From the NCBI GenBank assembly GCA_963691655.1, contig OY829328.1:5298204-5362203 (forward strand): DNA of 64,000 bases, read 5' to 3'. Of the stretch, positions 32,280 to 44,596 are shown piece after piece. The notes beneath the pieces are model-generated. The model was not told the DNA's origin and did no database searches. It saw nothing but the letters and a program-made list of their open reading frames with translations. The position numbers were made by a program, and so were the translations under genes. Each line of letters starts with the position of its first letter. Within the stretch, counting starts at the first letter, position 1. This stretch comes from Toxonevra muliebris (Eukaryota; Arthropoda; Insecta; Diptera; Pallopteridae).

Positions 32280-35200
32280 TTCTTTTTACGTTTGTATGGA
32301 AATGGACAGTTGTCTTTATTCGCTGTCTTTTGGTAAATTTCATATATTATTTTAGTTACGATTATTATGATAATTTAACGTGTGAGCACATATTTTCTTT
32401 TTTCGTTTTCAATCTTTTCATATTCGGCATATTTATTATATTTCGAGACAGCTCAATGTCTAGGTGTCTCACAATTTGATGAACCAACTAAATATTTACC
32501 CTTGAGGAAATTTTAATTAATTATGTATAATTAATTACAGTTATTTACAAAAGCGTTAACTTACCAATAAATCAACAAAAATAAAACTTTTATTGTGTTA
32601 CAATAGAAATATTTGATTCATGCAGGATTTGTAAATCAAGTAAGAAATGTATGGAAATCATTGCTATTGCCAGTTCTCTTTGCAGAACGAAGATTGAAGG
32701 TTACTATTTTTATGACTTTTGAACTGGATTTCGTCCCCAAGTGTGAAACTGTCGTGGTCTAAGGGGACGATTTTTTCAATAAGAAATTTTTAGTACTTAA
32801 ACAAAACAAATTTGTTTCTGAATTTTAGAGAGTGTAGTGGTTTTTGGCTTATCCCGAGAAAATAAAGTGCCAGGTCTAAAAAAAAAAATAATAATAGTTT
32901 CAAGCCACATCATAAGCAATAAGTATTTAATACAGTATTTTAGAATTTATTATTAGTTAAATACAGCGAAATGTGGGAAATATGCCTTTTTTTTTGAATT
33001 TTCCCTATTTCTCCAAATGTTTTTTTTTTTATTTACAAAAGTTTGGTCAGCTGTACCTTCTTAAAAACATATTAGAACCTGTAAAGTTATAATTTCTACA
33101 TAAAGTTTGTTATTTTATCTAGGTGAATTTCTAATTTCAAATGCAAAATAATTAATTTTATTATTTTTTGTTGATTTTAAAAACCACCTTCCAAAAAAGT
33201 ATGTCTGTTCACCTGGCCTTAAGTCAAGTGAAATACAATATTTTTAAATTATCTTTAAAATAAATTTTGAAGTGTAAAGAAATAGTAAACAGTGATTACT
33301 TTTAGAAAAAATTTATAAATGTATTTTTGACGAATTTTCAAAGTTTCTGTTCGATTAACAGCAGGCCGAAATATAGTAATTTTAACTTTTTAAAGCACCC
33401 CAAACAATAGCACCATAAGATTGCACATAATCTTAAAGTGAACAAAACCAATTGGATTCTATGAACTTGCTAAATGTAAGCTACAATCTTCAAAAAAAAA
33501 AAACAGAAACCACAAAATGCTTACTAAATTTTCACTACTTCATTTATGTTTATTTGTAAACCACCAAGTTAAATGACCACATGTCAATTTGATTAAAAAA
33601 AAATATCCTTCAGTGGCATGTAGGTGGGGGAAACACACAACCATGGCACTCGAATAATAAAAAGAATTTTATGAATTAATTTGCGCTAAATGCAAGTAAA
33701 ACAAACTGGCAAACAGACATGCACACAAAAAATCACATTGGGTTAGGTCAAGTCAAGTCTCCAGTCATGCAAAATGATATACGATTGTACATAAATTCAC
33801 AATTTCATAAGAATACAATTTCATTTTATTTTATTTTTGTTTTGCTTTTATTTTTATTTTAAAATTGTCAACAAATAAATCGCTTTAATATCACTCAACA
33901 AAGCAACAAGTGCGCATGCGCAAATTTGTGAATGTGTGTGTTGTTTTTTTTTTCAATTTATGTACTCTTAGTTCTTTGTACTTTTAAAATGTTTCTTTTT
34001 GTCTTTATTGTTGTAATTTTTTCCAGTATTTTTACGCCTCATTGAATTTGTCAGGCGGTGGTAAAGCAAATGGGAAAAATAAACCGGTAGAAGCGTTGGC
34101 GGCAAACGCGGTTCTCGTTGTGCATTTTATAAGCAAGACCGACCGCATTTGATTGGCAATAAAAAAAAAGCTTGTAACTCTTTATATTTTTCATTTTAAC
34201 ATTTTCTGTGCTTTGCATTTTGTGCTTATGTCCATGTGAACAATTTATGCATATGTTGAAATGAAAGGTGTATCGAAAAAAAAATTGTTGAACTGTTGGA
34301 TTTTAGTTTTAATCTTCATGTTGGGATCTGCAATACTTTTTTTCATTGATCCCTTTTCGGATAACTGCAGAAAAACTAACTATGATTTTGAACTCGGTAA
34401 CTAAGGTTTGAATTGTATTACAAAAAATACATATGTTTGCGTATTTCTTTCAATTTAGAATCTGCGAAAATTATTATTTTTCGAATCATCCTAAATATAT
34501 ATTTTTTTTATTTTTGCCAATACTCGCTTAGGTAGTTTTTTTAAATAGGTAGGCAATTTTGTGTACCTACATATGTATACAAAAATTAAAGCATTTTTGC
34601 AACAAAATCGAATCAATTTCCATTTTTATTTCATTTTAATTCAACTTTGCTGGAAATTTTTATTTCTTTTATTTTTGTGATTTTTACGCTTTTATGCAAA
34701 GTTTTTTAATACATTTAAAATTGTAAATTGCTTTTTATATGTGCTCGTATTTTTGGCGTACTGTCACATTGGTGGAAATGGCATTTATTTCCTCATGCTT
34801 ATTCGTTATGGCAATTTGTGCTGTTTTTCGTAGTTTCGTGACTTTGTCACTCTAATGGGTCGCCAGACATTTTTTTTCGGGCTACGAAAAATTTTTAATT
34901 TCTATAGGCTTATAGATATTTTTCTTTTGGTCGCATTGTCAAAGTCATGAGCTGAATTTAGTTGTAAAGAAACAAACTGGGTTTCAAATTTTCTTTGATG
35001 GGAATTTGGATTTTTAAAATTCTAAGTAATGGAACCTGAGACCGTTTTTAGTTATCTATTAAAGTGATTTATGTATTTTTGAAAATGATTATTTCATGTA
35101 TTCTTATGAATTTAGTAAATAATTATTTAATTATTATAATAATTAATAATTATTATTTTTCTTTATCTTTCCAGGTAAACCTTTTTCTTATTCTCTCGTG

Positions 35201-35689
35201 GGTTTTGTAAGTTTTCAGAATATTCTTATTATTGGATTAGCACATACAAAGGGTAATTCTGGGAGAAATGGAACCCCTTTTTTAAATCATCACAAATTGA
35301 AAAGAAATTGTGAAAATAGTCCATGTTAATGTACCAAACTTTAGTTCGAATAGATACACGGAGCAGTTTCGGTGTTTTATATCATTTTTTCTGAATCAAA
35401 AAAAAAAAAAAAAAGGCGATTCGGGAGAGGGAATCCGAAGCCAAAATCCAGTAGTCTTAACTTTCACATAGTTGAAACAATTATATCTAAGTTAGATCAA
35501 CTAAATCACATTTCAGCCAACTATGATTTTTTTTTTTCAGTGTAATATTGCAGAAAAAATTTATGTGTAAGACTGCGACCGTTCTATCTCACCCCGAAAA
35601 AATCGACCTCTTCCATTTATAAGGGAAAAATAAAAAAATTCAACAAAAATCAAAATTCATTCCCATTATAACCAACAACTTGTACTTAC
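32280..35689. other. AT-rich, no supported gene
   Basis: A GC-rich island at 34040-34150 is open on both strands: minus frame from an ATG reads MRSVLLIKCTTRTAF and ends LPPPDKFNEA with TAA (38 codons), with TATAAAA just inside it. No family match. The rest is simple AT-rich sequence. Confidence 0.45.
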
Positions 35690-35831
35690 CTTTCAAAAAA
35701 TACACAGGTAAGCACTCAAGCTCAAAGCGATCAATTAATAACAAATAGGTGATAAACACGAGAAAAGTTTTAGCTCTCACAGCGTTTAATCGTACAAGCG
35801 ATCGCGAAAATTTTGATTTGGCACGCTTCAT
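35690..35831 (-). CDS. Likely first coding exon of a minus-strand gene
   Basis: ATG at 35831 opens 47 codons that end at a consensus donor, AAAG|gtaagt (intron from 35689), phase 1. The peptide starts MKRAKSKFSRSLVRLNAVRA and continues into a hydrophobic stretch, KTFLVFITYLLLIDRF: a basic N-terminus plus hydrophobic helix, as in a signal anchor or long signal peptide. GC content is above the flanks. About 120 bases upstream (minus strand) is CTATATATTAAAG, a possible TATA box. No downstream exon was linked; the possible exon at 8589-8674 is on the same strand but far away. Identity unknown. Confidence 0.5.
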
Positions 35832-35944
35832 ATTTTGCCCCTGTTTGAATCGACACGCGTACACCAAAATTCGTAATTGTTAATAAGCAACTTCAAGCGA
35901 TAGCGTAAGGGTTTCATCTCTCCCGTTCTTTCCTTATAACTTTA

Positions 35945-35960
35945 ATATATAGTGAGTTAG
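35945..35960 (-). promoter_or_regulatory. Possible TATA box for the 35.8-kb exon
   Basis: Minus strand ACTATATATTAAAG, located about 115-130 nt upstream of the ATG at 35831, a sensible distance for a short 5' UTR. AT-richness makes chance occurrence likely. Confidence 0.25.
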
Positions 35961-36067
35961 AGAAGACAATCTGCAGCGGGTCAGATTTGTCATATATTCC
36001 ATTGCCTATGTTAATTTTAGGTCCTGGGCCACTCGATGTTGGACTTTTATGCCAATAAGCGTTTAAC

Positions 36068-36331
36068 TAGTGTTGCCAAATGTCCAGTTTTTATGTCCCG
36101 CTGGCACAACAGTTTTCCCGGGTCTTATGCAATTTTAGTTTTTGCTTTTACGCTTAAAAATGTTTAATATCTACTCATAAAAGGAGCATAATTTTGTTAC
36201 TTAGTACTTAATGGCAACCCTGACTAAGAATGAATTAATATTGTTTTAACTAAATATTTTTTAAAATTTAATTTATAAACTATATACAAAAAATTGTGCC
36301 TATTCTGTGTCCCGGGGAAAAATTGCGGCCC
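36068..36331. mobile_element. Possible old DNA element with 9-bp direct flanks
   Basis: A 264-bp segment between two copies of GCGTTTAAC (36059-36067 and 36332-36340). It starts TAGTGTTGCC, contains an opposed GGCAACCCTGACTA at about 36212, and has GTCCCG near both ends. Either of two overlapping hAT-like boundaries is possible; not resolved. Confidence 0.35.
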
Positions 36332-36597
36332 GCGTTTAACTTTAGCCTTTGACTGGCATTTGTTGAATCTTTGAAGCATTTAAGGCACTATCTATGAATG
36401 ACGAAATGAAAGAATTGGAATTTTAAAAAACTTTTGAAATAAATAAAGCGTATACCAACTTTGTGCTTCAATTAACCAATTTTGTAAAGATATTTTATTC
36501 TTATTATTATTCTGCCTACTAAATTCTTTTTTTTTTTTATTTTGAAATGAGGGTAATCGAAAATTTTGCAACGGAAGTCGCATTGTTGTTGCACCCA

Positions 36598-36866
36598 TAA
36601 GAAACTAAGTTATGCTGGTGTTAGTGTTTAGCGAACGAGGTCGTATGGGGATCAGCTACATACAATCGTGCAGATAGTTGAATTCTCGCAGTTTTATCTC
36701 ATCTGCTTTAGAGAGAGAGTTTAATGGAACTATAACTGCTTTCTTTTTATGTGTGATATACGTGTACTATGTGGTGTTTGGGCCGATAAGTATAGAGAGT
36801 GTGAAGAGAAAAAAAAGCTTCAGAAAATAGAAAGAGGAAGAGTGCAAAAACTTCAACACTCATACG
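36598..36866. repeat. Diverged tandem repeat, copy A
   Basis: Starts TAAGAAACTAAGTTATGC and ends GAAGAGTGCAAAAACTTCAACA. The order of landmarks (AAGTTATGC, GGCTACATACAATC-like, TTCTCGC, CTTTCTTTT, GTGCAAAAACTTCAACA) is repeated in copy B. Confidence 0.75.
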
Positions 36867-36868
36867 AA

Positions 36869-37406
36869 ACCAGTAAGAAACGAAGTTATGCAGTTGTTAT
36901 TCGGCTACATACAATCAAGCAGAGGGACGACTTCTCGCTGTTTTATCGCAAGTGCTTTAGCAGTGTGGCCAACTTTTGTTTTTCAAAATCCGCTAAAATG
37001 ACGAAAAAACGCGTATTTTCTTAAAAAAAGCGTTACATTTTTTTCCTTATAAAAGTGGGAGAAAAGTCAATACATTTAAATTTTTTCACTAATACAGGCA
37101 CACATCTGATACTTCTAGTCAATGAAAATTTCTTTGATTTTTCAAAGATATTTTAAATTGGAAAAACGTGGAGAGCGCTAAATCACTTTTTTCCCCGTTT
37201 TAATTTTCAAAAAGCACTAAAATCAGAGGGAAAAGCGCTGAGTTGGCCACACTGTGCTTTAGTGAGTGAATCGATATAGAAGTCTCGGCTTGATTGCATA
37301 TAACTGAACTTTCTTTTCATGTGTTCTGTACGTGAGAAAGAGAGAGTATAAACACAGAAAAAAAGCAACAGCAAAATAGAGAGAAGAGGACTGCAAAAAC
37401 TTCAAC
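36869..37406. repeat. Diverged tandem repeat, copy B (interrupted)
   Basis: Same landmarks as copy A, about 75-80% similar by eye, but split by the hAT-type MITE at 36961-37254. The 91-codon plus frame (36749-37024) straddles A, B and the MITE and is not a gene. Confidence 0.75.
36961..37254. mobile_element. hAT-type MITE with perfect ends and 8-bp TSD
   Basis: 294 bp. Inverted ends CAGTGTGGCCAAC and GTTGGCCACACTG are perfect over 13 bp. The 8-bp target duplication TGCTTTAG (36953-36960 and 37255-37262) is exact, as expected for the hAT superfamily. No coding capacity. Subterminal CTAAAAT repeats occur near both ends. Confidence 0.92.
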
Positions 37407-40400
37407 AGAATGTTTTATAAATATTTTCTAATAAACAACATGGTTTCACTTCTACTGTGACTGCTTGCAGGCACATAATTTTTCTAGATTAATGAAGATA
37501 AAATTTGTAGAATGTGTAATGTGAACTTTTTTTTTCTTAACCCACTACTGGATCTTATCAAATTTGAAACCAAGCAGTACACACAACTTCACATCATTCA
37601 GTTTCAATGTCATGTTGTGTGTTATTGTATAATGCTGCAAGTGAATTTTATATAATAGTATTCCAATTATTTTTTATTTTTTTTTTTGCTTTTAGCCTTG
37701 CCATCAGTGGCGCGGCGTACATTAATATGGTCAATACCACTTTTTTCTTCTTTATTGTATCATACAATAATATCACATATAAAATGTTTCTTTTTTGCTT
37801 TATTTTTTTGTTGGTGGATTTTTTGTGCAGCCGCAGTATCATCATCAACACTCAACAACAAGTATTATTGTTAATAAATTCGAATAAATATAGTTTTTTC
37901 TGGTCTTAAAACTTGTTTTCACTTTTATTGACCATTTATGCGTTTTTTCTTTTGTATTTTTTCAAAGAAAACGAATAAAAGCAACAACATAACAAATTCT
38001 TTATATTGTGCGTAATTTGCAGTAGCAATTATTGGTTAACAGCAAACCAGAACTACCACACTACCTGCTGATGATATTTCAGCTATGAAGTCATTTTTCA
38101 CATTATAACATAATAGTTCAATGATGATGGTTAAGAAAAAAAATAATTTTTATTACCTTTTTTTAATGAATCTCTGATTAGTTTGCACAAATGAAAGCAT
38201 ATGAGCAGAGGTAGTTTACCAGGCGAAATTGTTGGATGGGAATAACAAAGTTGAATCATTTCTGGCGAGTTCGTCAAACTATTCAGACTTTGCAGATCTG
38301 GAATTTGTTTTGTTACGATTCAGAAGAAATATGTCGCTATAGTTGAAGACCATTTTTATATTTATTTACATTTTGTTTTATTAGTTATTCGATCTTTAGA
38401 AAATCCCTCTCCACATATCATTGAAAAATTTGCCTTTGCATTAACTTTATGCAATTCATTTTTACTTACTTAGCTGAGCTCAGCTCACATTTGACATTTA
38501 ATTCTTGTTGTTTTTTCTTGCTTACAAATAGTTTTTGCTTTTGTTTTTCTCTTTCTCAACTAACTATAAAAAAGGCATTGTCACTTTTGTGCTATTTGTT
38601 TCACAATATATTAGTATTCTATTTTCATAACAGCTTTAATTTAGTTCTATTTTTCCATTTTTAATTAAAACAGTGATAAATGAAATTATATAGGTATATA
38701 CATATATTTATATTTATACTCGTATTTGTGTACACAAAGTGATTTTTGTTTTCCTCATCACAGCAGCAAGGAATTGTTGTATGTTAATTAGAAATCATTA
38801 TGTAATGCTCAGGTGTTGATTTCTTTATTTATTTTCAGTTTTCAATTGCATACGGCTTTGCCCGCATTATCTCTGATTTTTTTCATTTTGATCGCATAAT
38901 GATTTTTTCATGTGCTCTTAAAATTTAAATGCTAGAAAATTTTCTAAATCTCCCATATTCTTTGCAACAACTCAAAATTTTTCAGTCACTGAAATCTTCG
39001 GTATATACTTCTTCCTGTCTAAAGGAACTCTTTAAAGAATAAATCTTAATGTTTACAAACTTCAGACCCGATCAATGTTGTGCCTTCTTATACTCAGAGT
39101 CCACCGAATTTACTTTGTTACCATCTATGTGTCTATTCCTCTGTACTCAACCTGACTCAAGTCAGTTACTGATTATAAAATATGCAATAAATAAATACAA
39201 ATTAAATTGTTTAATTAGCATTTAAAACTATTTTAGAAATCAACTGTTTTTATATAAATTTTTTCACAATTATCTCAATGTCATCTCTCGTGTCTCCAGA
39301 CGCTTTACTGCTAATTAACTACAAGTTTTTCAATTCTATTCAATCAAAAATGTATTAAATATTATGACATTTGATGACTATTGAGCAAATCATTATAGGA
39401 ACAACATCGATGAAGATGACGATGACAGTAAGATTGCTGATTGCTGTATCATGCAATAGAAATCATATGATCAAAAATAAAACTAGAAAAAATTCAAGGT
39501 TGCTCTTTTTATCATCATTAAATATTAAGTTGAATTTGCTTAATTTTTTAACTTTAACAAATATTTAGGACGCGGGACGAAGTGAAACAAAGAATAGTTT
39601 CAAAAGAAACGGAACGAAACTGTTCGTTTCGATCGGAACGGATCTTTGGCTAAACGATTAGAAACTGTTCTTTTTCGAATATTTCTGAAACTATATTTGA
39701 AGTGTTCCATTTTTCCTTGCCAGTTTTCGCGGTTTCAAATAGTTGTATCAGTATCTTACTGATAAGTCTGCTGATGTTTGGGTTATTTTATATTCAGATT
39801 AAAAGCTAGAAGAGGAGGAGTAAAAAATAATTAAAATTTTTTTAATTTGACAGTAAACAAAATGTTATGAAATTGGTGTCATTTTCATAAGTAATAAACA
39901 TAACATTTGCAACGCTTTCATTTACATTGTCATATTTTAAATGACACATTTAATAATATAATTTGCAGTTACAGTTTTCTTTTAATGAACAATTTGTATT
40001 GTACTGTGTACATTTATTTATGTAAATCTGTTGCATTCATTTCAAATCATGATGACAACAAAAAAGTCAACAATAAAGAATGCATTTTTTTTTTCTTTTT
40101 TTTTTTTTGTGTAGACAATTACACAAATTGATATGGGCGTTGAAAGATGAACCATGCAACAATAACACAATATGAGCTAAATATTTCTTTAAATATTTTA
40201 AATTAAATTTGCAGACAACAAAAGGCGAACTTTTTTCTATATACATATTTTTTATAAATTTAAATCATTCAATTTATTCTCAGTCACCCAACACCTCCTT
40301 ACATGAACCCAGCATAAAATTAATTTTTTTTCTGCAATAAATTTTCTGTATTCTTACCAAATAACCATGTATGAGTTCTCAAGTATTCTGGCCGGACATA

Positions 40401-41243
40401 ACTTGCTCACCTCCAAAAACATTGTCAAGTAATCAATATTAATGCCAAGCTAGTTAAAGGTAAAAACTTTTAACTCGCTGAACCATCTAAAATGAATTCA
40501 ATACTGAGTTCACAATCTTTTGTGTTGAAAGTAAGTGTTGCATATTTGTTTGCTGGGATAATCATTTGACGTATGTATTTACTTAAATGTAAAAGAATCT
40601 TTCATTAAAAGTGCCTTTTTGACACCTGCTGTGCTCTAAAATGATTTTGTTTTTGTTGTTAGCATAATATTGGCAATATATCAAAGCTGTAAGTTTGCAG
40701 ACCTTGTTAACATATTGTAATTAAGGTTAATATCTGTGAGGAAAGCTGCAGGTAAATGATTTTCAAAGTTACATTGTTGTTAAATTTCTAAACAACTCTG
40801 GCAAAGTTTTGTAATTTCTTTTAATGTGTAATTTTAGAAGCTAATAAATTCTAATAAGGTACATACATACAAATAATCAATAGCGAATCCCAAGGGGGAA
40901 GGATCGAGTTGGAGTTATACCCCTTACCGATGAAAATTTAAAACATTTGAATGGCTGGTGATGAATGTTAAAAATATTTTAAACGGACGAAAAAATGTTA
41001 GGCCTAAACCCAATTTGACATTCCCCAATTTGCCCCAACGCAGCATGTCAAAATGTCATGGCCACAAGGTTATATTTTCAGAAAAGTTGTCTGTAAAATG
41101 AAATGTAAGATCCCTATAAATAAAAAGAGCCTTGGTTTTGAAATCAAAATTGCTTGCAATAGAATCGAAAACTGACACCACAACAAAACTTTCTCGACCA
41201 ATTTAATCACTTGAAACGGTTGCATTCTCTTGCCTCTTTATGA
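37407..41243. other. AT-rich, no supported gene
   Basis: Hydrophobic Phe/Ile-rich frames at 37607-37909 and 38449-38664 come from T-runs. A GAAAC/GTTTC-rich palindromic patch lies at 39585-39680. Poly-T at about 40087-40110. Confidence 0.5.
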
Positions 41244-41251
41244 CTCATGCA

Positions 41252-41757
41252 TAACGCTCGTATCTTTTTTTGGACCAAAAACTGTATATTTCTACCAAAA
41301 TTTTTTAAAAAACTGTAAATCGATTTGAAAAAAACTGTATATTTCGCGGTATGAATTTTTTTCAATGCAAATTAAGAAGGAACGCAATTTAGCCATTATC
41401 TAAATCATCTTCGTTCTCCATTTTCATATCTCCTTCTGTAGTTGTATAGAATTTATGCTTGGAAGAAATATGACGAAGCGATTCCGGCTTTGCTATGAGG
41501 TATTTATAGAAATCAACGCATGCATATTTCAAGTTATATTTGACGATAAGAATCGCCTTCAATGTTTCCACTTCTTTTAAAAGTATACTTGCAATGAGTT
41601 TTGCATTGCGATCGATAAATTTGATTTTCCTAGCGTTCAAAAATTTTATATTTTGTTCTTAGTATAAACGCGGTATTTTGGCAAAAAAGGCGGTACGCGG
41701 TTTTGGAGTTGAAAAAACTGTATACTACCGCAAAAAACTGTATAGATACGAGCGTTA
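41252..41757. mobile_element. hAT-like element, 506 bp, carrying an ORF remnant
   Basis: Perfect 14-bp inverted ends TAACGCTCGTATCT / AGATACGAGCGTTA and an exact 8-bp target duplication CTCATGCA (41244-41251 and 41758-41765). The motif AAAAACTGTATA recurs about five times in the subterminal regions in the same orientation. The 8-bp duplication suggests hAT, though the terminal TAAC is not the usual CAG/TAG start. Encloses an 83-codon minus frame. Confidence 0.88.
41389..41640 (-). pseudogene. 83-codon ORF inside the hAT-like element
   Basis: Starts MNARKIKFIDRNAKLIASIL, then KEVETLKAILIVKYNLKYAC and VDFYKYLIAKPESLRHI, ending in an acidic DMKMENEDDLDNG tail. The composition is protein-like and occupies half the element, so it probably derives from the parent's coding region. 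No family recognised; it could also be a captured host exon fragment. Confidence 0.45.
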
Positions 41758-42118
41758 CTCATGCATCATTAGTCTGACTACTTCATACCTAAAACAGATA
41801 ACGAAAAATTTAGCCCCGCTTCCCCTTATATTTTGTTATCAGCTGAATATAAAATACACCATCACATGTGCAAAAATTATAGTCAAAGGTTAAAATTATC
41901 ACCATCAGTAAGATAACTTTGTTTATATTAATGTTCGTGAAAGGTTTTTATTAAATGCCTAAAGTATGTAACCCCTCAAATAGTAATAAATGTTATCTAC
42001 TTTTCAACAACTGCCAAAATAAATTCAAATATTTCGTTCTCTACCATTTTTATTGACATAATTTTTGGATACGCTTTTATTGACTTGTATATTTTAAGCG
42101 CACTTGTTTAACTTCGTA

Positions 42119-42138
42119 TCTCTCTCTCTCTCTCTCTC
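42119..42138. repeat. (TC)n microsatellite
   Basis: About ten TC units after CTTCGTA. GAGA-type tracts can bind GAGA factor, but no promoter is apparent here. Confidence 0.85.
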
Positions 42139-43314
42139 AAACGCCTAAAAGTATGCTACATGTATTGTTAATAATTACCAACAGTTATTTATCTACACAT
42201 GCTACATATTCAACTGAATTACTTATCTCAAGTTTTATTGGCTTAATTAGCATGCCAGTTATTAGCTTGGGAGCTGAGTAAAATTTTGGTGCATACTTTT
42301 AGGAGTCACAAAAATCTATTACTTAATCTTAATGCAATAATACTTAATATAAGTAGTTGATATTTTGAATGTAATAATTATGGAGGCGTTTTTAAAACTT
42401 TATCTAATACAAAAATTATCTGGTATTTGAAAATTTCAAAAATTCGCTGTTTATTATTATAAAAAATTTAGCATACTTTTCGGTGTATTAGTTGAGTGTT
42501 TTTACATAAGTTTTTGATATTTTATTGAACATATTAATTCAAGAAACTAGTTTAATTATAACTAATATACATTTTAATGGTTTAAAAATTTAGCAAATAT
42601 ATGAAGTATACTTTTAGGCAATTGCAATGTGAAATTGAAAATTAAGCGAAATTTAAAACCGTTTCCCACCAACCACTAGGTTTTCGCTTGACAACGTGAG
42701 CGTGGTATAAATTTTTCGTGCAAATAGAACTTCATTTTCTTACATTCTTATGAATCTGCTGCAGGTGTTTAAATATTTGAAAAGTTCAATTGATTGAGTG
42801 CGTTGGTTTCTGTGTTCTGTGTGCTCTTGCTTGATAAATTCGATTCTTCATTCAGATTTGTTTCGTGTGTGTAATAGCATAAAATGTGTAAAAACTCGTA
42901 GTGGTCTGAGTCGGCACTTTTTTTTTTTTGTTATTTGTGTCTTATTTTATTTTGTTTTTTTTTCAATTACATGTTGCTTGTCTATTGTCGGTTTTTCGAT
43001 TAACTCAGTAAAACAGACGCCTCACAGGGAGCTCACAAAAATAATTTTTTAGAATAATTATATAATTTTAATAGTTGTTTTGTTATGCAAAATCGGCGGC
43101 AATGAGCTATGAGTTTCATAGGTTTCAACAGTTTTTTTTTTCTTTTTGAGTTTAATTTTTGTAATGAAGAAATGTTGCTATTCTATAAATAATGTTCGTC
43201 CATTTCTTCTTATAACATACAAAACATGCCCTTTTTCTTGCATGTGGTACCTGAACAAAGGCATTAAACTATCATCAAGCCCTGTGTAACCCTGTTTTCC
43301 GATTTAGGGCCATT

Positions 43315-43316
<2 letters not shown>

Positions 43317-43383
<67 letters not shown>
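43317..43383. repeat. (TA)n microsatellite
   Basis: Two TA runs separated by TC, about 67 bp, able to extrude a cruciform. Confidence 0.95.
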
Positions 43384-43387
<4 letters not shown>

Positions 43388-44534
43388 GTTTGTTTGAACC
43401 CTTATAAGTACGTTTATGAATTAAGTAAAATTTTCACACATTACTTTTTGTTTGAAGTTGCAATACTAATTGAATTATTTAAGGCAACACTTCATTAAAG
43501 TACTACAATATTTACACTCATCATTGTAGCGTAAATTTCCCGCCAAGTAGAAAACTGGCGCCAATATGAAATCTTTTTGGAGTAATTGCAAAATGTTTTT
43601 TTTTTTTTTTTTTTTTTATTAATTAATTGTAGGGCGTTTATTTATACTCTTTTTTGCTATTTATCTCTCACTTGTTGAACAACAATTTATTTGCAATTAA
43701 CAACAATAATTATAAAATTGCTATTAGTGATGAGTAAGAGTAAAATATTGAATATATTTATATTTTTACTTTATTAATTTGATGCTGCGATATGTGAATA
43801 TTTGTTAAATATTTATTTAAAATTTTCATTTCTCTGCCATCATCATCATCTCGCCAACATCGTCATCGTTTCTTTAACCACATTCTAAATTAATTCATAA
43901 AATAAATAATTCACAATACGAGAAACGAATGGCAGCATTTCCGCTGGCTGATCGATTGTGCTGTTGCATGCTTTATTAGTGCGCGCTCGTTCTCAACGAT
44001 TTTCACAATTGTTTGTTGCACAACAATACAATCTCGCATACAATCAACAATTGATGACTTTTACTGTCATTAACAATGTATAGAATGTATTTTCATACTT
44101 GTATCATAATAATGTCGCAATCCGTTTTGTTTTCATTGGCATTTGGCCAATTTCCAGTGGGAATTATGTGTAATTATTATTTCTTATTTAAAATTAAATT
44201 TTAGTCAAAAATCGAATTGTTATATTGTATACAGCATTAAATAGATTCACTCAATTATGGTTGCAACCAATCATTTAGTTATCTTAATAATGAAAAGTAG
44301 ATCCAATAGTTTGAGGTCTAAGTTAATTCCTCAGGTAACGCAACTCACAGTTTTAATATATTGAAACTCTACAACTGCTACTGATATCACTTAAAATATT
44401 TAATTTATGTGTTAAACAGATATTTGTATCAAGTAAAAAAATATGAAAAAATATTTTTCCTTGCAGCTTTAACACAATTTTTATAATGAACATAAATGTT
44501 TACATTAATATTTTTTTTTTTTTTTTTTTTGTAG

Positions 44535-44596
44535 ACTACTTCACCACTTTGGGAGGATTTTGTTGCCAAGGCTAGTAAATTGCATGCATGTTTGCG
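44535..44596 (+). CDS. mim: mim exon: IMD helix 1
   Basis: After a long T-run and gtag, reads TTSPLWEDFVAKASKLHACL and CG before gtaagt (phase 0 to 2). Matches the YPVWEDFINKAGKLQ region of vertebrate MTSS1. Confidence 0.92.

Larger units (their letters stand above)
41766..44534. other. Region upstream of the first visible mim exon
   Basis: Presumably mim intron. It holds microsatellites and AT-rich DNA. The missing N-terminal IMD exon (expected to encode a CSALGGLFQ-like start) was looked for here and not found. A TATA-like GTGGTATAAATT lies at 42703-42714 without supporting promoter elements. Confidence 0.4.

Noticed and set aside
36749..37024. 91-codon plus-strand ORF
   Set aside because: Runs across a tandem-repeat junction and into a MITE.
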